Notes: generated by a model from the letters alone, not told the origin. Shown: positions 28,682-38,320, counted from the first letter of the stretch. The stretch: DNA of 64,000 nt from Thalassotalea_B piscium_A (GCA_049347715.1 CP186339.1:3410001-3474000), one strand, 5' to 3'. Numbers and translations are program-made.

Positions 28682-30148
28682 ATGAACAAAAACAACACAT
28701 TATTTAGTTACCTTTTTAGTGCATTATTTATTGAAAGTATGGTCTTAGGTTTTTTTTATGATTCCTTCTTATCAGGCCTGATAATAGGATTGCCTGCATT
28801 ACTTGTCCCCCTTTATTTTTATACCACCGCACCACTTGCCAGTGTTACTAAGCATGTTTCAGCTCTTGCTGCGATGATATTTGCTGCCCTTCACATTCAC
28901 CAAGCGCATGGGTTAATAGAAGTACATTTTGAAATATTTATTCTGATGGCTTTTTTAATTATCTTTCAAGATTGGCGTGTATTTATCACTGCAATCATGG
29001 TGGTTGCTATCCATCATTTTTCATTTTACTTTTTGCAAATAAATAATACCGGCGTCTACTTATTTGACGAAGATAGACTTTTCTTTACTACTGTGATTAT
29101 CCATGCCGTTTATGCTATTGCAGAAGCCGTTATTGCCGGTTATATCGCAAAATCAATGGATAAAGAAAGTGAAGCAGGTCGTGAGTTATCAACAGTCGCT
29201 TCTGCCTTAACAGCCAATATAAATGCAATAGATTTAAGCTTAAGAGTGCCAGAAAACAACAATAAAACATTACAATCTTTTAACGAATTATTATCGCTTT
29301 TGTCGAGCGTTATTGAAGATGTAAAAGAAAAAGTATTGGAGTTAAATAATAATGCTAATAATTTAATCTCAACAAAAGCAGAGCTTGAGCTTTCCTCTGG
29401 ACAACTTCAACAAGAAACAGAAATTATTGCAACATCCGCTGAAGAAATGGCGGTTACCGTTGCTTCTATAGCAGAAGAAACCAATATGTTGAGTAACCAA
29501 ATGCAAGAAGCGGCTAGTTTAACTCAGTCAACTAACAATAATATTATTACCATTAACCAACAAAATAAAACGTTAACTTCTGCATTAGAAAAAACTAGCG
29601 CGCAGGTGATGGAATTAGCAAATTCCACAGAGGCTATTTCCCTTGTCCTTTCTGATATTACCGGTATTGCTGAACAAACTAATCTACTGGCACTAAATGC
29701 CGCCATTGAAGCAGCCCGTGCGGGTGAACAAGGAAGAGGTTTTGCTGTCGTTGCTGATGAAGTAAGGGCTCTTGCCAACAGGACCAAAGAAAGTACAGAT
29801 AAAATTAATGAAACTTTATCGCTATTACATGGGTATTCAAAATCAACAACGGACTCTATGACCTATAGCATTGAGATTGTACAATCTGTCATAGAAAGCG
29901 CCAGCAGTGCACAAGATCAAGTGGCTCAAGCGTCCAGCTTAGTCGAACAAGCCAGTTCAGTGTCTATCAATGTAGCGGCAGCTTTAGAACAACAATCAAT
30001 TACCACTGATGGTATTGCTAAAAGTGTTGAAGCATTAAGAGACACAGTTATAAACGATGTTAAAAAAGTAGAAGCTTTAGGAAGAGAAGCTAACGGCGTT
30101 GGCCAAATGGCTAGTGAAATGGAAGACAATATTTCGCGGTTTAAATAA
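28682..30148 (+). CDS. Methyl-accepting chemotaxis protein with integral-membrane sensor
   Basis: The 488-residue receptor begins with about five to six closely packed hydrophobic segments (residues 7-165) and no large periplasmic domain. The ligand or stimulus is therefore probably sensed in or near the membrane. The rest is a cytoplasmic coiled coil with the conserved signalling tip EQTNLLALNAAIEAARAG (about residues 330-347), which contacts CheA and CheW. The final base of its stop overlaps the start of the next gene (TAATG), which ties the two products together. Confidence 0.93.
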   Translation: MNKNNTLFSYLFSALFIESMVLGFFYDSFLSGLIIGLPALLVPLYFYTTAPLASVTKHVSALAAMIFAALHIHQAHGLIEVHFEIFILMAFLIIFQDWRVFITAIMVVAIHHFSFYFLQINNTGVYLFDEDRLFFTTVIIHAVYAIAEAVIAGYIAKSMDKESEAGRELSTVASALTANINAIDLSLRVPENNNKTLQSFNELLSLLSSVIEDVKEKVLELNNNANNLISTKAELELSSGQLQQETEIIATSAEEMAVTVASIAEETNMLSNQMQEAASLTQSTNNNIITINQQNKTLTSALEKTSAQVMELANSTEAISLVLSDITGIAEQTNLLALNAAIEAARAGEQGRGFAVVADEVRALANRTKESTDKINETLSLLHGYSKSTTDSMTYSIEIVQSVIESASSAQDQVAQASSLVEQASSVSINVAAALEQQSITTDGIAKSVEALRDTVINDVKKVEALGREANGVGQMASEMEDNISRFK

Positions 30149-30651
30149 TGACTAGGTCGCATTTTTGTATTTTATTTGTTTGGATAAGCTTTACTGTATT
30201 AGCCTTTAGTTATTTTGTCAGTGAAAGGTTAGTGTCATTTGACTCTCACCATAAATTGGACAATATCGCGTATCAGGAGCTCAGTAATTATTTAGCCCCA
30301 TACCTAATTAATAACAATAAAACTGAACAAACAATATTACACTTTACTCAAAAAGAATGTACTTGCCAGCAATATAGTGAACAACATATACAAGACATCA
30401 ACAAAATTGCCACTGACCATGGTTTTAACATTAAAAATATTATAGTGGATGACGATACATTCATTCCATCAACCCCTTCTGTCGCATTACTTGATCATTC
30501 CGGACAAGTGATCTATTTTGGCCCCTATGGTCAGGGTGTGGGATGTTCACAAACATCTGGATATGCTAAAACTATGCTCAATAATTACCTTAAAGGTTAT
30601 TCAGCAAATATCATTATCAAAGAAGCGAAAGGTTGCTATTGTGCGGTCTAA
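30148..30651 (+). CDS. Membrane-anchored cysteine-rich thiol protein (DUF6436-like)
   Basis: The 167-residue protein has an N-terminal anchor or signal segment (residues 7-24) and a periplasmic domain with a thioredoxin-fold feel: a HFTQKECTCQQY CxC motif, the PSVALLDHSG strand-turn and YFGPYGQGVGC. It ends in KGCYCAV. This matches my memory of the DUF6436 family, whose function is unknown. One-base overlap with the chemoreceptor suggests co-translation, perhaps as a redox partner (inference). Confidence 0.65.
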   Translation: MTRSHFCILFVWISFTVLAFSYFVSERLVSFDSHHKLDNIAYQELSNYLAPYLINNNKTEQTILHFTQKECTCQQYSEQHIQDINKIATDHGFNIKNIIVDDDTFIPSTPSVALLDHSGQVIYFGPYGQGVGCSQTSGYAKTMLNNYLKGYSANIIIKEAKGCYCAV

Positions 30652-30738
30652 TTTAGCATAAATAATTTAAGCACACACATAGCGCCTAACCTGGTTTTAG
30701 CGTATTGGTTTCCAAACAAACAAGGTAATACCTAATAA

Positions 30739-31698
30739 ATGCAATTGAAAAAAATAGTTCTTATTAGTCTTTGTATACTTGTATACAACAACCATCAACC
30801 TTGTGCGGCGGAACAAGTCTCCTTTAATAAACTCAAGCGCGGAGATGACTACTTATTTAAATACCAATGGTTAAACAGTAGCAATGAGAAGAACGCTATC
30901 GAATTTTTACTCCCTAAAAAGCAGTTATTTACTCACTTTCGCGGCTTTAAGAATTATAAACCAAAGATGGCACAAGAATTTGTCGCACTCTCGTTAAAAA
31001 AACATTTCAGAGATAATCCTGTTGATAATATTAAGATTGCGTTTTCCAATCAGTCTGGTCAATTAACGACACAAATTTCAGGCGCCGATAACAAAGCCAT
31101 TAATGCAGCCTATCACCAGGTAGCTAAGCTTGAAGAACAGTTTACTGAGCAATACTTACATAAGAACTATTACCATATTTTTACTATGGATAATAAAAGA
31201 GGCATTAAACCTGATCACGTCAGAATTGCTAATGAATCAGTAGATGATTTAAAAACAGTGAAACCGGTTATTTTAAATATAGTTACCGTTAAAAATATTC
31301 GTAAAGTGGTTAACTTCATTTTAGGATTTGTTCAAAGTATTCCTTATGAAACTTTGCAATCACGGGCAACTTCGTCTGGTGCAGGGTTTAATACGCCGTT
31401 AAGAGTATTATGGGAAAACAAAGGTGACTGTGACAGTAAAGTAACCCTCACGGTAGCACTACTGAGAGCCTTGATGCCACGCATTAAAATTGCATTAATA
31501 TTTATTGATAATCACGCCATTTTCGGCATAAATGTTCCCGCACAAAATAATGAAACAACAATAACATTTGAGGGAACAGAGTATGTACTGGCAGACCCTA
31601 CAGGTCCGGCATTAATGAATTTAGGCCAGTTAACTGACGAGACTAAAAATATTATCTTAAGTGGTCACTATGCAATAGAAATACTCGACGACGAATAA
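30739..31698 (+). CDS. Secreted transglutaminase-like protein
   Basis: The 319-residue product has a signal peptide (KKIVLISLCILVYN, cleavage likely after the CAA near residue 24). Its C-terminal domain holds a papain/transglutaminase-type triad: C231 in KGDCDSK, H259 in DNHAIFGI and D286 in LADPTGP. The N-terminal half is not recognisable. Such domains can act as peptidases or peptide-modifying enzymes in the periplasm. It follows the DUF6436-like gene by 87 bp and converges on the histidine kinase gene. Confidence 0.7.
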   Translation: MQLKKIVLISLCILVYNNHQPCAAEQVSFNKLKRGDDYLFKYQWLNSSNEKNAIEFLLPKKQLFTHFRGFKNYKPKMAQEFVALSLKKHFRDNPVDNIKIAFSNQSGQLTTQISGADNKAINAAYHQVAKLEEQFTEQYLHKNYYHIFTMDNKRGIKPDHVRIANESVDDLKTVKPVILNIVTVKNIRKVVNFILGFVQSIPYETLQSRATSSGAGFNTPLRVLWENKGDCDSKVTLTVALLRALMPRIKIALIFIDNHAIFGINVPAQNNETTITFEGTEYVLADPTGPALMNLGQLTDETKNIILSGHYAIEILDDE

Positions 31699-31728
31699 TT
31701 TATCATTATTACCTCAGACTATGTCCTC

Positions 31729-34700
31729 TTAGAAAAAGGATAAAATGCTATTTCGCAATAATTCTGCGGTAACAGGTTTGGAAATATGCATATTCATGCC
31801 CGCATCAATACTTTGCTTCCGATCCTCGTCTCTTGCATGTGCTGTCATTGCTACAATAGGAATATCGGCATATTTGTCCAATTGTCTGATAGCTTTCGCT
31901 GCCGTTAAACCATCCATCACAGGCATTTGGATATCCATTAAAATAACATCTACCGCTAACGACTTCATCAATAGGTCGAGCGCAACCTGACCATTTTCCG
32001 CAATAACAACATCAGCCTTCATACTTAAGAGCAACTCTTTCGCCACTAGCTGATTAACTAAATTGTCTTCAACTAATAATATAGTTAAACCAGCTAAATC
32101 CGTTTTATTGTCCTGTGTTAATGTATCTAAACTTTCCGTTTGTGTTGCCGGCATTATCGACGGAACACCTGCTCGTAGCACATCGAATATCTGTAACAAA
32201 CAATATCGATACATAGGTTTTTCACAGACAACATAAGGTAGTTGTTGTTCATCAAACCATGTTAATGCCTGATTATTGTTGACTTGATATGAATCTTGAC
32301 ATAAAACAAATAAGCTAATATTTACGCTTTCATCTAGCATCAAATCAGCCGCCAGTTGGCAGTCCTTTTCAGTAAAAAGATCGCTATTAATAAAAAGTAC
32401 TAACGGTAAAGGGGCTTTAAATTGTGTTTGATTTTTTATTTCAGCTAAATGCTTCACTAAAAAACAAGCATTATCATTCACGTGTAAATGTTCAGAAAAA
32501 CACTCAGGCAAATCAACCGACACATTAATAAATGCATACTTAGTATTTAACTGTAATCGGTTATGATGTGATACATCGACGCTAATAGGCAGCACAAAAC
32601 TAAAATCAGCCCCTTGGTTTGTATCACTAACTAAGGTGATATCCCCATCGAGTAAATCAACAATATGCCGACAGATTGAAAGCCCAAGACCAGAGCCTCC
32701 ATATTGACGTGTCATCGATTCATCACCTTGATGAAAAGCCTCAAACAAATTAGCTTGTTTATCTTTAGCTATGCCTATCCCTGTATCTTTAACCGAAAAT
32801 TTAACTAATGCATTGTTTTGCTCTAAGCCAATATTTTCAATAACAAGACTAATACTCCCTTGATGAGTAAATTTAACCGCATTATTGATTAAATTAGACA
32901 ACACTTGCACTAATCGCATTTCATCAGTGATAACTTGTTGGGGCACATCGGCTTTTATATCTATGTATAGTTGTAATTTTTTATGGATCACTGTGCCAAT
33001 ATTTAACTTAACCGCCTGATCAACTATACGGTCGATATTGCAACTTGCTTTAACTATCGACATATTGCCAGATTCTACTTTTGCTAAATCAAGTAATTCA
33101 TTAACTAAGTGTAATAACGCAGTCGACGCAATTTCTGCGTTACCTAGGTGAATTCTCTGGCTACTAGATAACCCTGATTGCTTTAACAAAAAGTGCATCC
33201 CTTGAATCGCATTAATAGGAGTTCTGATTTCGTGACTCATATTAGCCAAAAACTGACTTTTGGCGAGGTTAGCTTTTTCTGCTTGAATTTTTGCTTGCTC
33301 TAATGCTGAAGTAATTGCCGTTTGTTCTGTTACATCCCGAATAATAATAATAGTACCGAGCATTACTTTATCCGTATTATAAAATGGCTCAATAAAGACT
33401 TCATAAGTGTTCTCAAGCGTTTTTATAATATTAAGAGAACCTTTTTCCGTATGCGAAAAATCTTCACTACCATTAAGGTGGGCGCCTAATTCAGCTGGTA
33501 ATAGCTCTCCTACATTCTTAGCCAGCATATGGCTTTCTGTGATCCCCGTCAGTCGCTCAAAAGCAAAGTTACAACCAATCACTTTGTGCTCAAGATCATT
33601 AAAAATTAAATAATCCGGAATCGCATCCATCACAGAGCGTAAAATGGCATAGTCATATTGATGCTGATCACTTTTCTCTTTCAGAGCTTGTGTTTTTTCA
33701 CTCACCCGAATATCTAAGACTTTATTTTGATCTTTTAATTGCTGCAATAAACTACGGTTTTGACTAAAGATATCTTCCACTAGTTCAAACCAATGGTCCC
33801 ATCCAGCGGGGGGTTTGATTTTTCCATGATCCCCTTTAGCACTATATGCAATATGAGATATAAACTGTTGTGTTGGCTTAATAAAGGTTCTACGAGTTAC
33901 TACATAGATGATAATCAGTAAGGTTAACAATGCCGAGATAGACAAAATTAAACTCCCAACAAATTGACTGGTCACCTCAAGCATCACATCCTCATAGGGT
34001 CGGTATGTTAAAATAACCCAATCATTCAAAGGAACATGCATATATTGAACAAAATATTTGCCGATCCTCATACCTTGACTGTAATCGACTAAGGATTGAT
34101 AAGTTAAATCTATGAATTCAGGGGGTAAGTCAGTATGTTTATTATCGTTACCTAGTATTTTTTTATTTGCTATTGTTTTGTGCACTAAAATATTGTCTTT
34201 CTTATCAATAATGGCAACACCATGATCAGACTTTTCAATAACGGCTAATTTTTCATGAATTTTGCCAAGACTAATATCCAATAAAACCGCGCCTTTTACC
34301 TCCTCATCACGAAAAACTGCAGCAGCAACCGCTGTATTTAAGCCCTTTTCCGCCGCGTCTTCATAAGGCATAGACCAATAAATTTTGTCTTCCCCTTTTC
34401 TTGCACTTCTTATTTCTTCCATTTGAGGGTTATTTAACGTACGGGTCGAATATTGCCAGGTATCTCGACTAATCCAGGGATATAAACTAATGAATTTAGA
34501 AAATGAGACATAGTAAAACCAGTTTACTGCGTCATTTGATTTTTCCGCTGCGATAAAAGCGGGAGCCAAGGCACGAGCCATAGTTAACTCTTCTTTAACT
34601 TGGGGAGTTAAACTGGATAGTTGACCTATTCCTGTGATATTAACCGTGAGTGGTTGACGATATTTAATAACATCATGTTCTACTTTTTTTAGATAGAAAC

Positions 34701-34998
34701 GATCTTTATCTTGAAGCAAAGATGGAAAAGTTGCAGAAAGCTCATCTGGATTATCTAGATAGTAATTAGCAAAGTCACGCATGCCTAATAAGGCATCAAC
34801 TGAATGAGATAGTATATTATTTAAGAGCGTAGTTTCTTTATTAAGCGCTTGATATTGATTTTTCTTGTAAACGTCAAACTCATTGAAATATTGTACTCCC
34901 GCCAATACAAATGCAGTTAGCACTAATACCACAAAAACTAAAATAATTGAGATATGGTAACTAGAAACTAATTGATTTTTATATTTAATGCTTGCCAT
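31729..34998 (-). CDS. Hybrid sensor histidine kinase/response regulator
   Basis: The 1089-residue protein has two transmembrane helices (about residues 15-35 and 346-368) bracketing a large periplasmic Cache-type sensor domain. Next come a HAMP-like linker, a coiled coil, a PAS domain (about 450-565), a HisKA domain with phosphorylated H589 in MSHEIRTP, and a HATPase domain with DTGIGIA and GGSGLGLSI. A degenerate receiver-like stretch follows, then a true receiver with D1022 in LMDIQMPVMDG. The signal is unknown. No separate response regulator lies next to it. Confidence 0.93.
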   Translation of the reverse strand: MASIKYKNQLVSSYHISIILVFVVLVLTAFVLAGVQYFNEFDVYKKNQYQALNKETTLLNNILSHSVDALLGMRDFANYYLDNPDELSATFPSLLQDKDRFYLKKVEHDVIKYRQPLTVNITGIGQLSSLTPQVKEELTMARALAPAFIAAEKSNDAVNWFYYVSFSKFISLYPWISRDTWQYSTRTLNNPQMEEIRSARKGEDKIYWSMPYEDAAEKGLNTAVAAAVFRDEEVKGAVLLDISLGKIHEKLAVIEKSDHGVAIIDKKDNILVHKTIANKKILGNDNKHTDLPPEFIDLTYQSLVDYSQGMRIGKYFVQYMHVPLNDWVILTYRPYEDVMLEVTSQFVGSLILSISALLTLLIIIYVVTRRTFIKPTQQFISHIAYSAKGDHGKIKPPAGWDHWFELVEDIFSQNRSLLQQLKDQNKVLDIRVSEKTQALKEKSDQHQYDYAILRSVMDAIPDYLIFNDLEHKVIGCNFAFERLTGITESHMLAKNVGELLPAELGAHLNGSEDFSHTEKGSLNIIKTLENTYEVFIEPFYNTDKVMLGTIIIIRDVTEQTAITSALEQAKIQAEKANLAKSQFLANMSHEIRTPINAIQGMHFLLKQSGLSSSQRIHLGNAEIASTALLHLVNELLDLAKVESGNMSIVKASCNIDRIVDQAVKLNIGTVIHKKLQLYIDIKADVPQQVITDEMRLVQVLSNLINNAVKFTHQGSISLVIENIGLEQNNALVKFSVKDTGIGIAKDKQANLFEAFHQGDESMTRQYGGSGLGLSICRHIVDLLDGDITLVSDTNQGADFSFVLPISVDVSHHNRLQLNTKYAFINVSVDLPECFSEHLHVNDNACFLVKHLAEIKNQTQFKAPLPLVLFINSDLFTEKDCQLAADLMLDESVNISLFVLCQDSYQVNNNQALTWFDEQQLPYVVCEKPMYRYCLLQIFDVLRAGVPSIMPATQTESLDTLTQDNKTDLAGLTILLVEDNLVNQLVAKELLLSMKADVVIAENGQVALDLLMKSLAVDVILMDIQMPVMDGLTAAKAIRQLDKYADIPIVAMTAHARDEDRKQSIDAGMNMHISKPVTAELLRNSILSFF

Positions 34999-35134
34999 AC
35001 AAATGTTAAACGTTAGAGATCAGACTTAACACTATGCCATACCAAATAAAAAACTACACCTTTGACCTCGGATTAGCGTTAACCCATATACCATTTTATT
35101 GATTAACGCCAAATCCATTGAACTACTCGGCTAG
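34999..35134. other. Non-coding DNA upstream of the histidine kinase gene
   Basis: This contains the kinase promoter region and nothing else that I can recognise. Confidence 0.4.
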
Positions 35135-35278
35135 TTACAAATTTTCTTCAGCAAAAGAGGCTAATCGACTTCGTACCACCCCATTAAGATTAACCGTAGA
35201 ACTGCCTGAAAAATCTTTAAATCGTTCAACAATATAGGTTAAACCCGACGTAAGTGCCGTTACCCCATTCTTAAATTG
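35135..35278 (-). pseudogene. C-terminal fragment of an unrecognised protein
   Basis: On the minus strand about 47 codons read without a stop: QFKNGVTALTSGLTYIV, then ERFKDFSGSSTVNLNGVVRS and RLASFAEENL, ending in TAA. Codon choice and composition look protein-like. There is no start codon, an in-frame TGA stands just upstream, and the upstream flank contains a short duplication. I read it as the tail of a decayed gene. Confidence 0.4.
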
Positions 35279-35303
35279 TCACCAAGACCCTATTCTTAAA
35301 TTG
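35267..35303. repeat. Short direct repeat, 25-bp period
   Basis: ATTCTTAAATTG occurs at 35267-35278 and again at 35292-35303. The flanking CCGTTACCC also recurs on either side. It looks like a small local duplication in decaying DNA. Confidence 0.5.
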
Positions 35304-35448
35304 CATAAATTTCCGTTACCCATAAATAATTTAGTGGATGCTAATAGAAAAATATATTTTTCATCTGGGTTTTATCAGTCACAATATTATTACTAACTTA
35401 AGATCCATTATAACGAAGAAATAGATTAATAGAAATGTTGAGCCGCAA

Positions 35449-35615
35449 GGCTGGGACTTGATAAAAATGGTAACAGCAAGGTGTTTCCTTAAGTGCTCTA
35501 TGTCCCCACCACTCATCGTGCCAAAAAATCCTATAGTGAATTTGCAATAACTAAAAAGGCTAAAGAATTATTTCAACCTACTACTTTTGATAAAAAAATG
35601 AGTTTACCTGAATAA
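35449..35615 (+). pseudogene. Coding-like remnant with internal stop
   Basis: One plus-strand frame reads ARLGLDKNGNSKVFP, a TAA stop, then VLYVPTTHRAKKSYSEF, AITKKAKELFQPTTF and DKKMSLPE before a second stop. Amino-acid composition is protein-like on both sides of the first stop, so an ancestral gene with a nonsense mutation is plausible. I do not recognise the family. Confidence 0.35.
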
Positions 35616-35740
35616 GTAGTTTTTAATTTATCCGAAATCTAGTTAACCTAAAAAATGGCCAACAGTAATTCAATTGCCGCTTTATATATTGCTGTTATGG
35701 TGCCTGAATACACTGACTAAATAGCGAGTTTAGGTATGAT

Positions 35741-36327
35741 TTGAGATATCCAAAAGAACAAGACAAGTTTCTGCTAGCTGCCAATTTATTGAGCCAAATT
35801 AAAAATAACTCTAATGACCTTACTAGCTCCATTCAATTACAGAAATACCTACTTCGCCAAATTTGTAGAATAGTGCTTAAAACTCGTTTGTTGAAAAAAG
35901 GGAGAAAGAGGTTAAAGCGCTCAAAAAGCAGTGTTAGTAGAAAAAAGAGTTATCAAGAAAAGAGAAAAAGCATCAAGCTAGATTAATTAAGTCGTTAATT
36001 TCCAGTAGCGATGGAAGACTTAATGATTATAAACAATTGCTCTTCATATGCCGCTACTTCGGTGATGCTATTGTTGGGGTTTATCATTCGACGTATAGTC
36101 TGAAGCACCTTTTTTATGACGGTGACTATAACCCTAAGCCTAATGCTGGTTTTATAACAAGTAAGGAAGGTTTTAGGCAAGAGTACAAAAGCCTGCTATT
36201 TGCGATTAGAAAAGGGATACCTACTGTTCTTTGCGATTTAACTAACATAGTCAGGCATGGTGATCTCTGTTTGAAATCCTCCAAAAATACCTACACGAGA
36301 ACTAATAGACAAGCCGAACTGACTTGA
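35741..36327 (+). pseudogene. Frameshifted gene of unknown function (coiled coil plus conserved C-terminal domain)
   Basis: Two frames must be joined to read this gene. The first part (35741-35940) gives YPKEQDKFLLAANLLSQIK and a Lys/Glu-rich helix. From about 35941 another frame continues with KELSRKEKKHQARLIKSL, RYFGDAIVGVYHS, LKHLFYDGDYN, AGFITSKEGFRQEY, PTVLCDLTNIVRHGDLCL and then loses sense. The last motif, a histidine-glycine-aspartate in a hydrophobic strand, is reminiscent of a PD-(D/E)xK nuclease-like core, but the rest is missing. That is speculation. The break lies next to the IS3-type remnant, which may have truncated it. Confidence 0.45.
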
Positions 36328-36355
36328 TCAAGTAAATTCAGTTCAGTCACCCTAG

Positions 36356-36690
36356 TTAAGCTACTTTTTCTAGATCATTAATTTTCAATTCAAAATCATT
36401 CTGGCTTTGATAGTCCAAGTAAGAATGTAGTCTGTTACTGTTATCCCACATGGTTATATAATTCATTACGTTTTGCTAAGTGGCATAACGTGTTTGATAG
36501 TTACGCCAATGTACGCGTTCTTGTTTTAAACTACCAAAAAGCTCTCTGCTACTGCATTATACCAACAACAACCTTTCTTACTCATACTGCCCACAAAACC
36601 ATGTAATCTGAGTATACGCCTATACGATGACTCGCATATTAAACACTATCTGAATGTACTATCAATCCAGCCTTGGGCTTTACATTAATC
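36356..36690 (-). pseudogene. Degenerate IS3-family transposase (OrfB C terminus)
   Basis: Reading the minus strand across several frames recovers the end of an IS3-type DDE transposase: AGLIVHSDS, a stop, YRRILRLHGFVGSMSKKGCC, NAVAESFFGSLKQERVHWRN with the catalytic glutamate, YITMW and LHSYLDYQSQNDFELK before TAA at 36356. In-frame stops and frameshifts show that it is dead. The 5' half is not recognisable. Confidence 0.8.
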
Positions 36691-37937
36691 AAAAATATTA
36701 TATCCCTCTTGCCGCGCCAAGATTAAACTCCTATCTATAATAGGTTGCGTTTGATTGTTTCTTCTCAATTCTCTCAAGTGTTCTATGCACTGTTGCTCGT
36801 CTCACGTTGTCATACTTTTCTAACAGCAGTGATGGCATCCGCTCTAAACGCAATATAATTTTCAATTAATCACGATATTACTTAGGAACATCAAAATAAT
36901 ATTTTTTTGAGAATGAAGATGTGAATAATTATTCAATAGTCATTTTCTGCCTAATACCAACAAAATAAATTTGAACGTAATAAAACTTGCATAGCGTTAC
37001 ATTTATAGATCGATAATTGGTTAAAGCTAGTAAAATTAAGTGAGGTGCAAAAAATCTTAGCCATAAACATTTGAATAATATACAAATAAAAAACAGCAGA
37101 TTACAACATTGACACAGCTAAAACATATTACACAACCAATTGATAAATAAAGGTATTATAAATAAAGCCAGAATTATACAGATGCGTACAACAAATACAT
37201 ACCCAACCAAAATGAATAACGATTCATTTAATTTTTTGATAAAAAATATTATTTAAATTTTTGAAGTAGCTTAATATTCGAATATCTGGAAAATAAAATA
37301 CACTGAATAAATTTTTGAAAGGATAAAAAAATTATTTTTTAACTTAATCTATCTAAATCACATATTACAACTTCCAAAAGTTGTTATCCAAAGGCAATAT
37401 AATAGAGTTTAGCTAAGCTCCCATTATTATAAGTAGTTAGTTTCACAGCTTTGTCGTGGTGACTAATATAATATTTACATTAACAAGCAATAATGAGATT
37501 AATAAGCATCAATATCTATCGTATTTCCATCTAAAGCTTCAAATCATGAAGCTACCTGTTCAACTGGCGATTGAAACCAAAATTCAAAATTTTGAAACAA
37601 AGACTAACTTGCATGCGCTTATGGTATTGATCAATTTTTCATTTGGAACCGCTGCTAATGTTAACGACTGAAGTTCTTCATTTGCTGTTTGATGCCAAAG
37701 AACAACTTTCTCTGCAAAATAAAAAAATTTAAGTACATGTACGAATAAATCAACAGACTTTAGCAAGAACCTTATAATTAATTAATGTTATTTCACATAA
37801 TTAAAACCAATTTTTTCAAATACTTTTAAATATCACAATATACAATGAGTGCAATAACACATTGTTTTAAAGGAATTAATACTGACAACCCAAGTAATAC
37901 ACTATAATATAAATTACTTACTGAGAAGAGAAAAATA
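36691..37937. other. AT-rich non-coding stretch
   Basis: About 1.2 kb of very AT-rich DNA. A coding-like fragment on the minus strand near 36770-36880 (RMPSLLLEKYDNVRRATVHR) might be a remnant of a helix-turn-helix protein. Two overlapping ORFs near 37.45-37.77 kb on opposite strands have no supporting features. I see no intact gene before 37938. Confidence 0.5.
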
Positions 37938-38084
37938 ATGACACAAAAAATAAAAGTACGGCTAACGCATGGTTGCATTGAAGTAAAAAATATTGAAGAT
38001 GCTTTAGCTCTAATCGAAGAAATATTAAATGCTCACCCCAGCATTGAGTGCGATTGGGTTGACGGAGCTTTAATTGAAGATTAA
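37938..38084 (+). CDS. Small acidic protein of unknown function (48 residues)
   Basis: The ORF has a good ribosome-binding site (GAGAAGAG, 7 bases before the ATG) and a balanced amino-acid composition: MTQKIKVRLTHGCIEVKN, IEDALALIEEILNAHP, then SIECDWVDGALIED. The predicted fold is strand, helix, short acidic tail. It is the only intact-looking gene in the 35-38.4 kb decay zone. Family and role are unknown. It is followed by a membrane-protein remnant in the same orientation. Confidence 0.55.
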   Translation: MTQKIKVRLTHGCIEVKNIEDALALIEEILNAHPSIECDWVDGALIED

Positions 38085-38098
38085 TTTATGATCCTTAA

Positions 38099-38320
38099 GC
38101 CGTTGGTATTAATCAGAAAAGATTATCGTTTGAATTTGAAAACAAATATTTCTACTTCTTTCCGTTTTTAGTTCGCCATTCGTACCATCCAAAACATGGA
38201 ATTATACAGCGATTAGCTTTAATGGCATTACTAAACGCTGGCTTTTGGGTAACGGTCTCACTTTGTGCATTGATCAATAGATTTTTCGACCAACTCGGTT
38301 TATTCCCCACTCAGCATTGA
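38099..38320 (+). pseudogene. Membrane-protein-like ORF without a start codon
   Basis: Seventy-three codons read open with FEFENKYFYFFPFLVRHSYH and then a transmembrane-like RLALMALLNAGFWVTVSLCA. No ATG, GTG or TTG precedes the aromatic segment. An ATG at 38088 in another frame suggests that a frameshift separated start and body. It might once have been cotranscribed with the 48-residue gene. Confidence 0.3.

Noticed and set aside
36037..36327. 96-codon ORF as an independent gene
   Set aside because: Its frame continues upstream as coding-like sequence (from about 35941) and its TTG start is internal, so it is better read as part of a frameshifted gene.
37456..37766. Two overlapping ORFs on opposite strands in AT-rich DNA
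   Set aside because: Neither has a ribosome-binding site, family resemblance or conserved neighbours.
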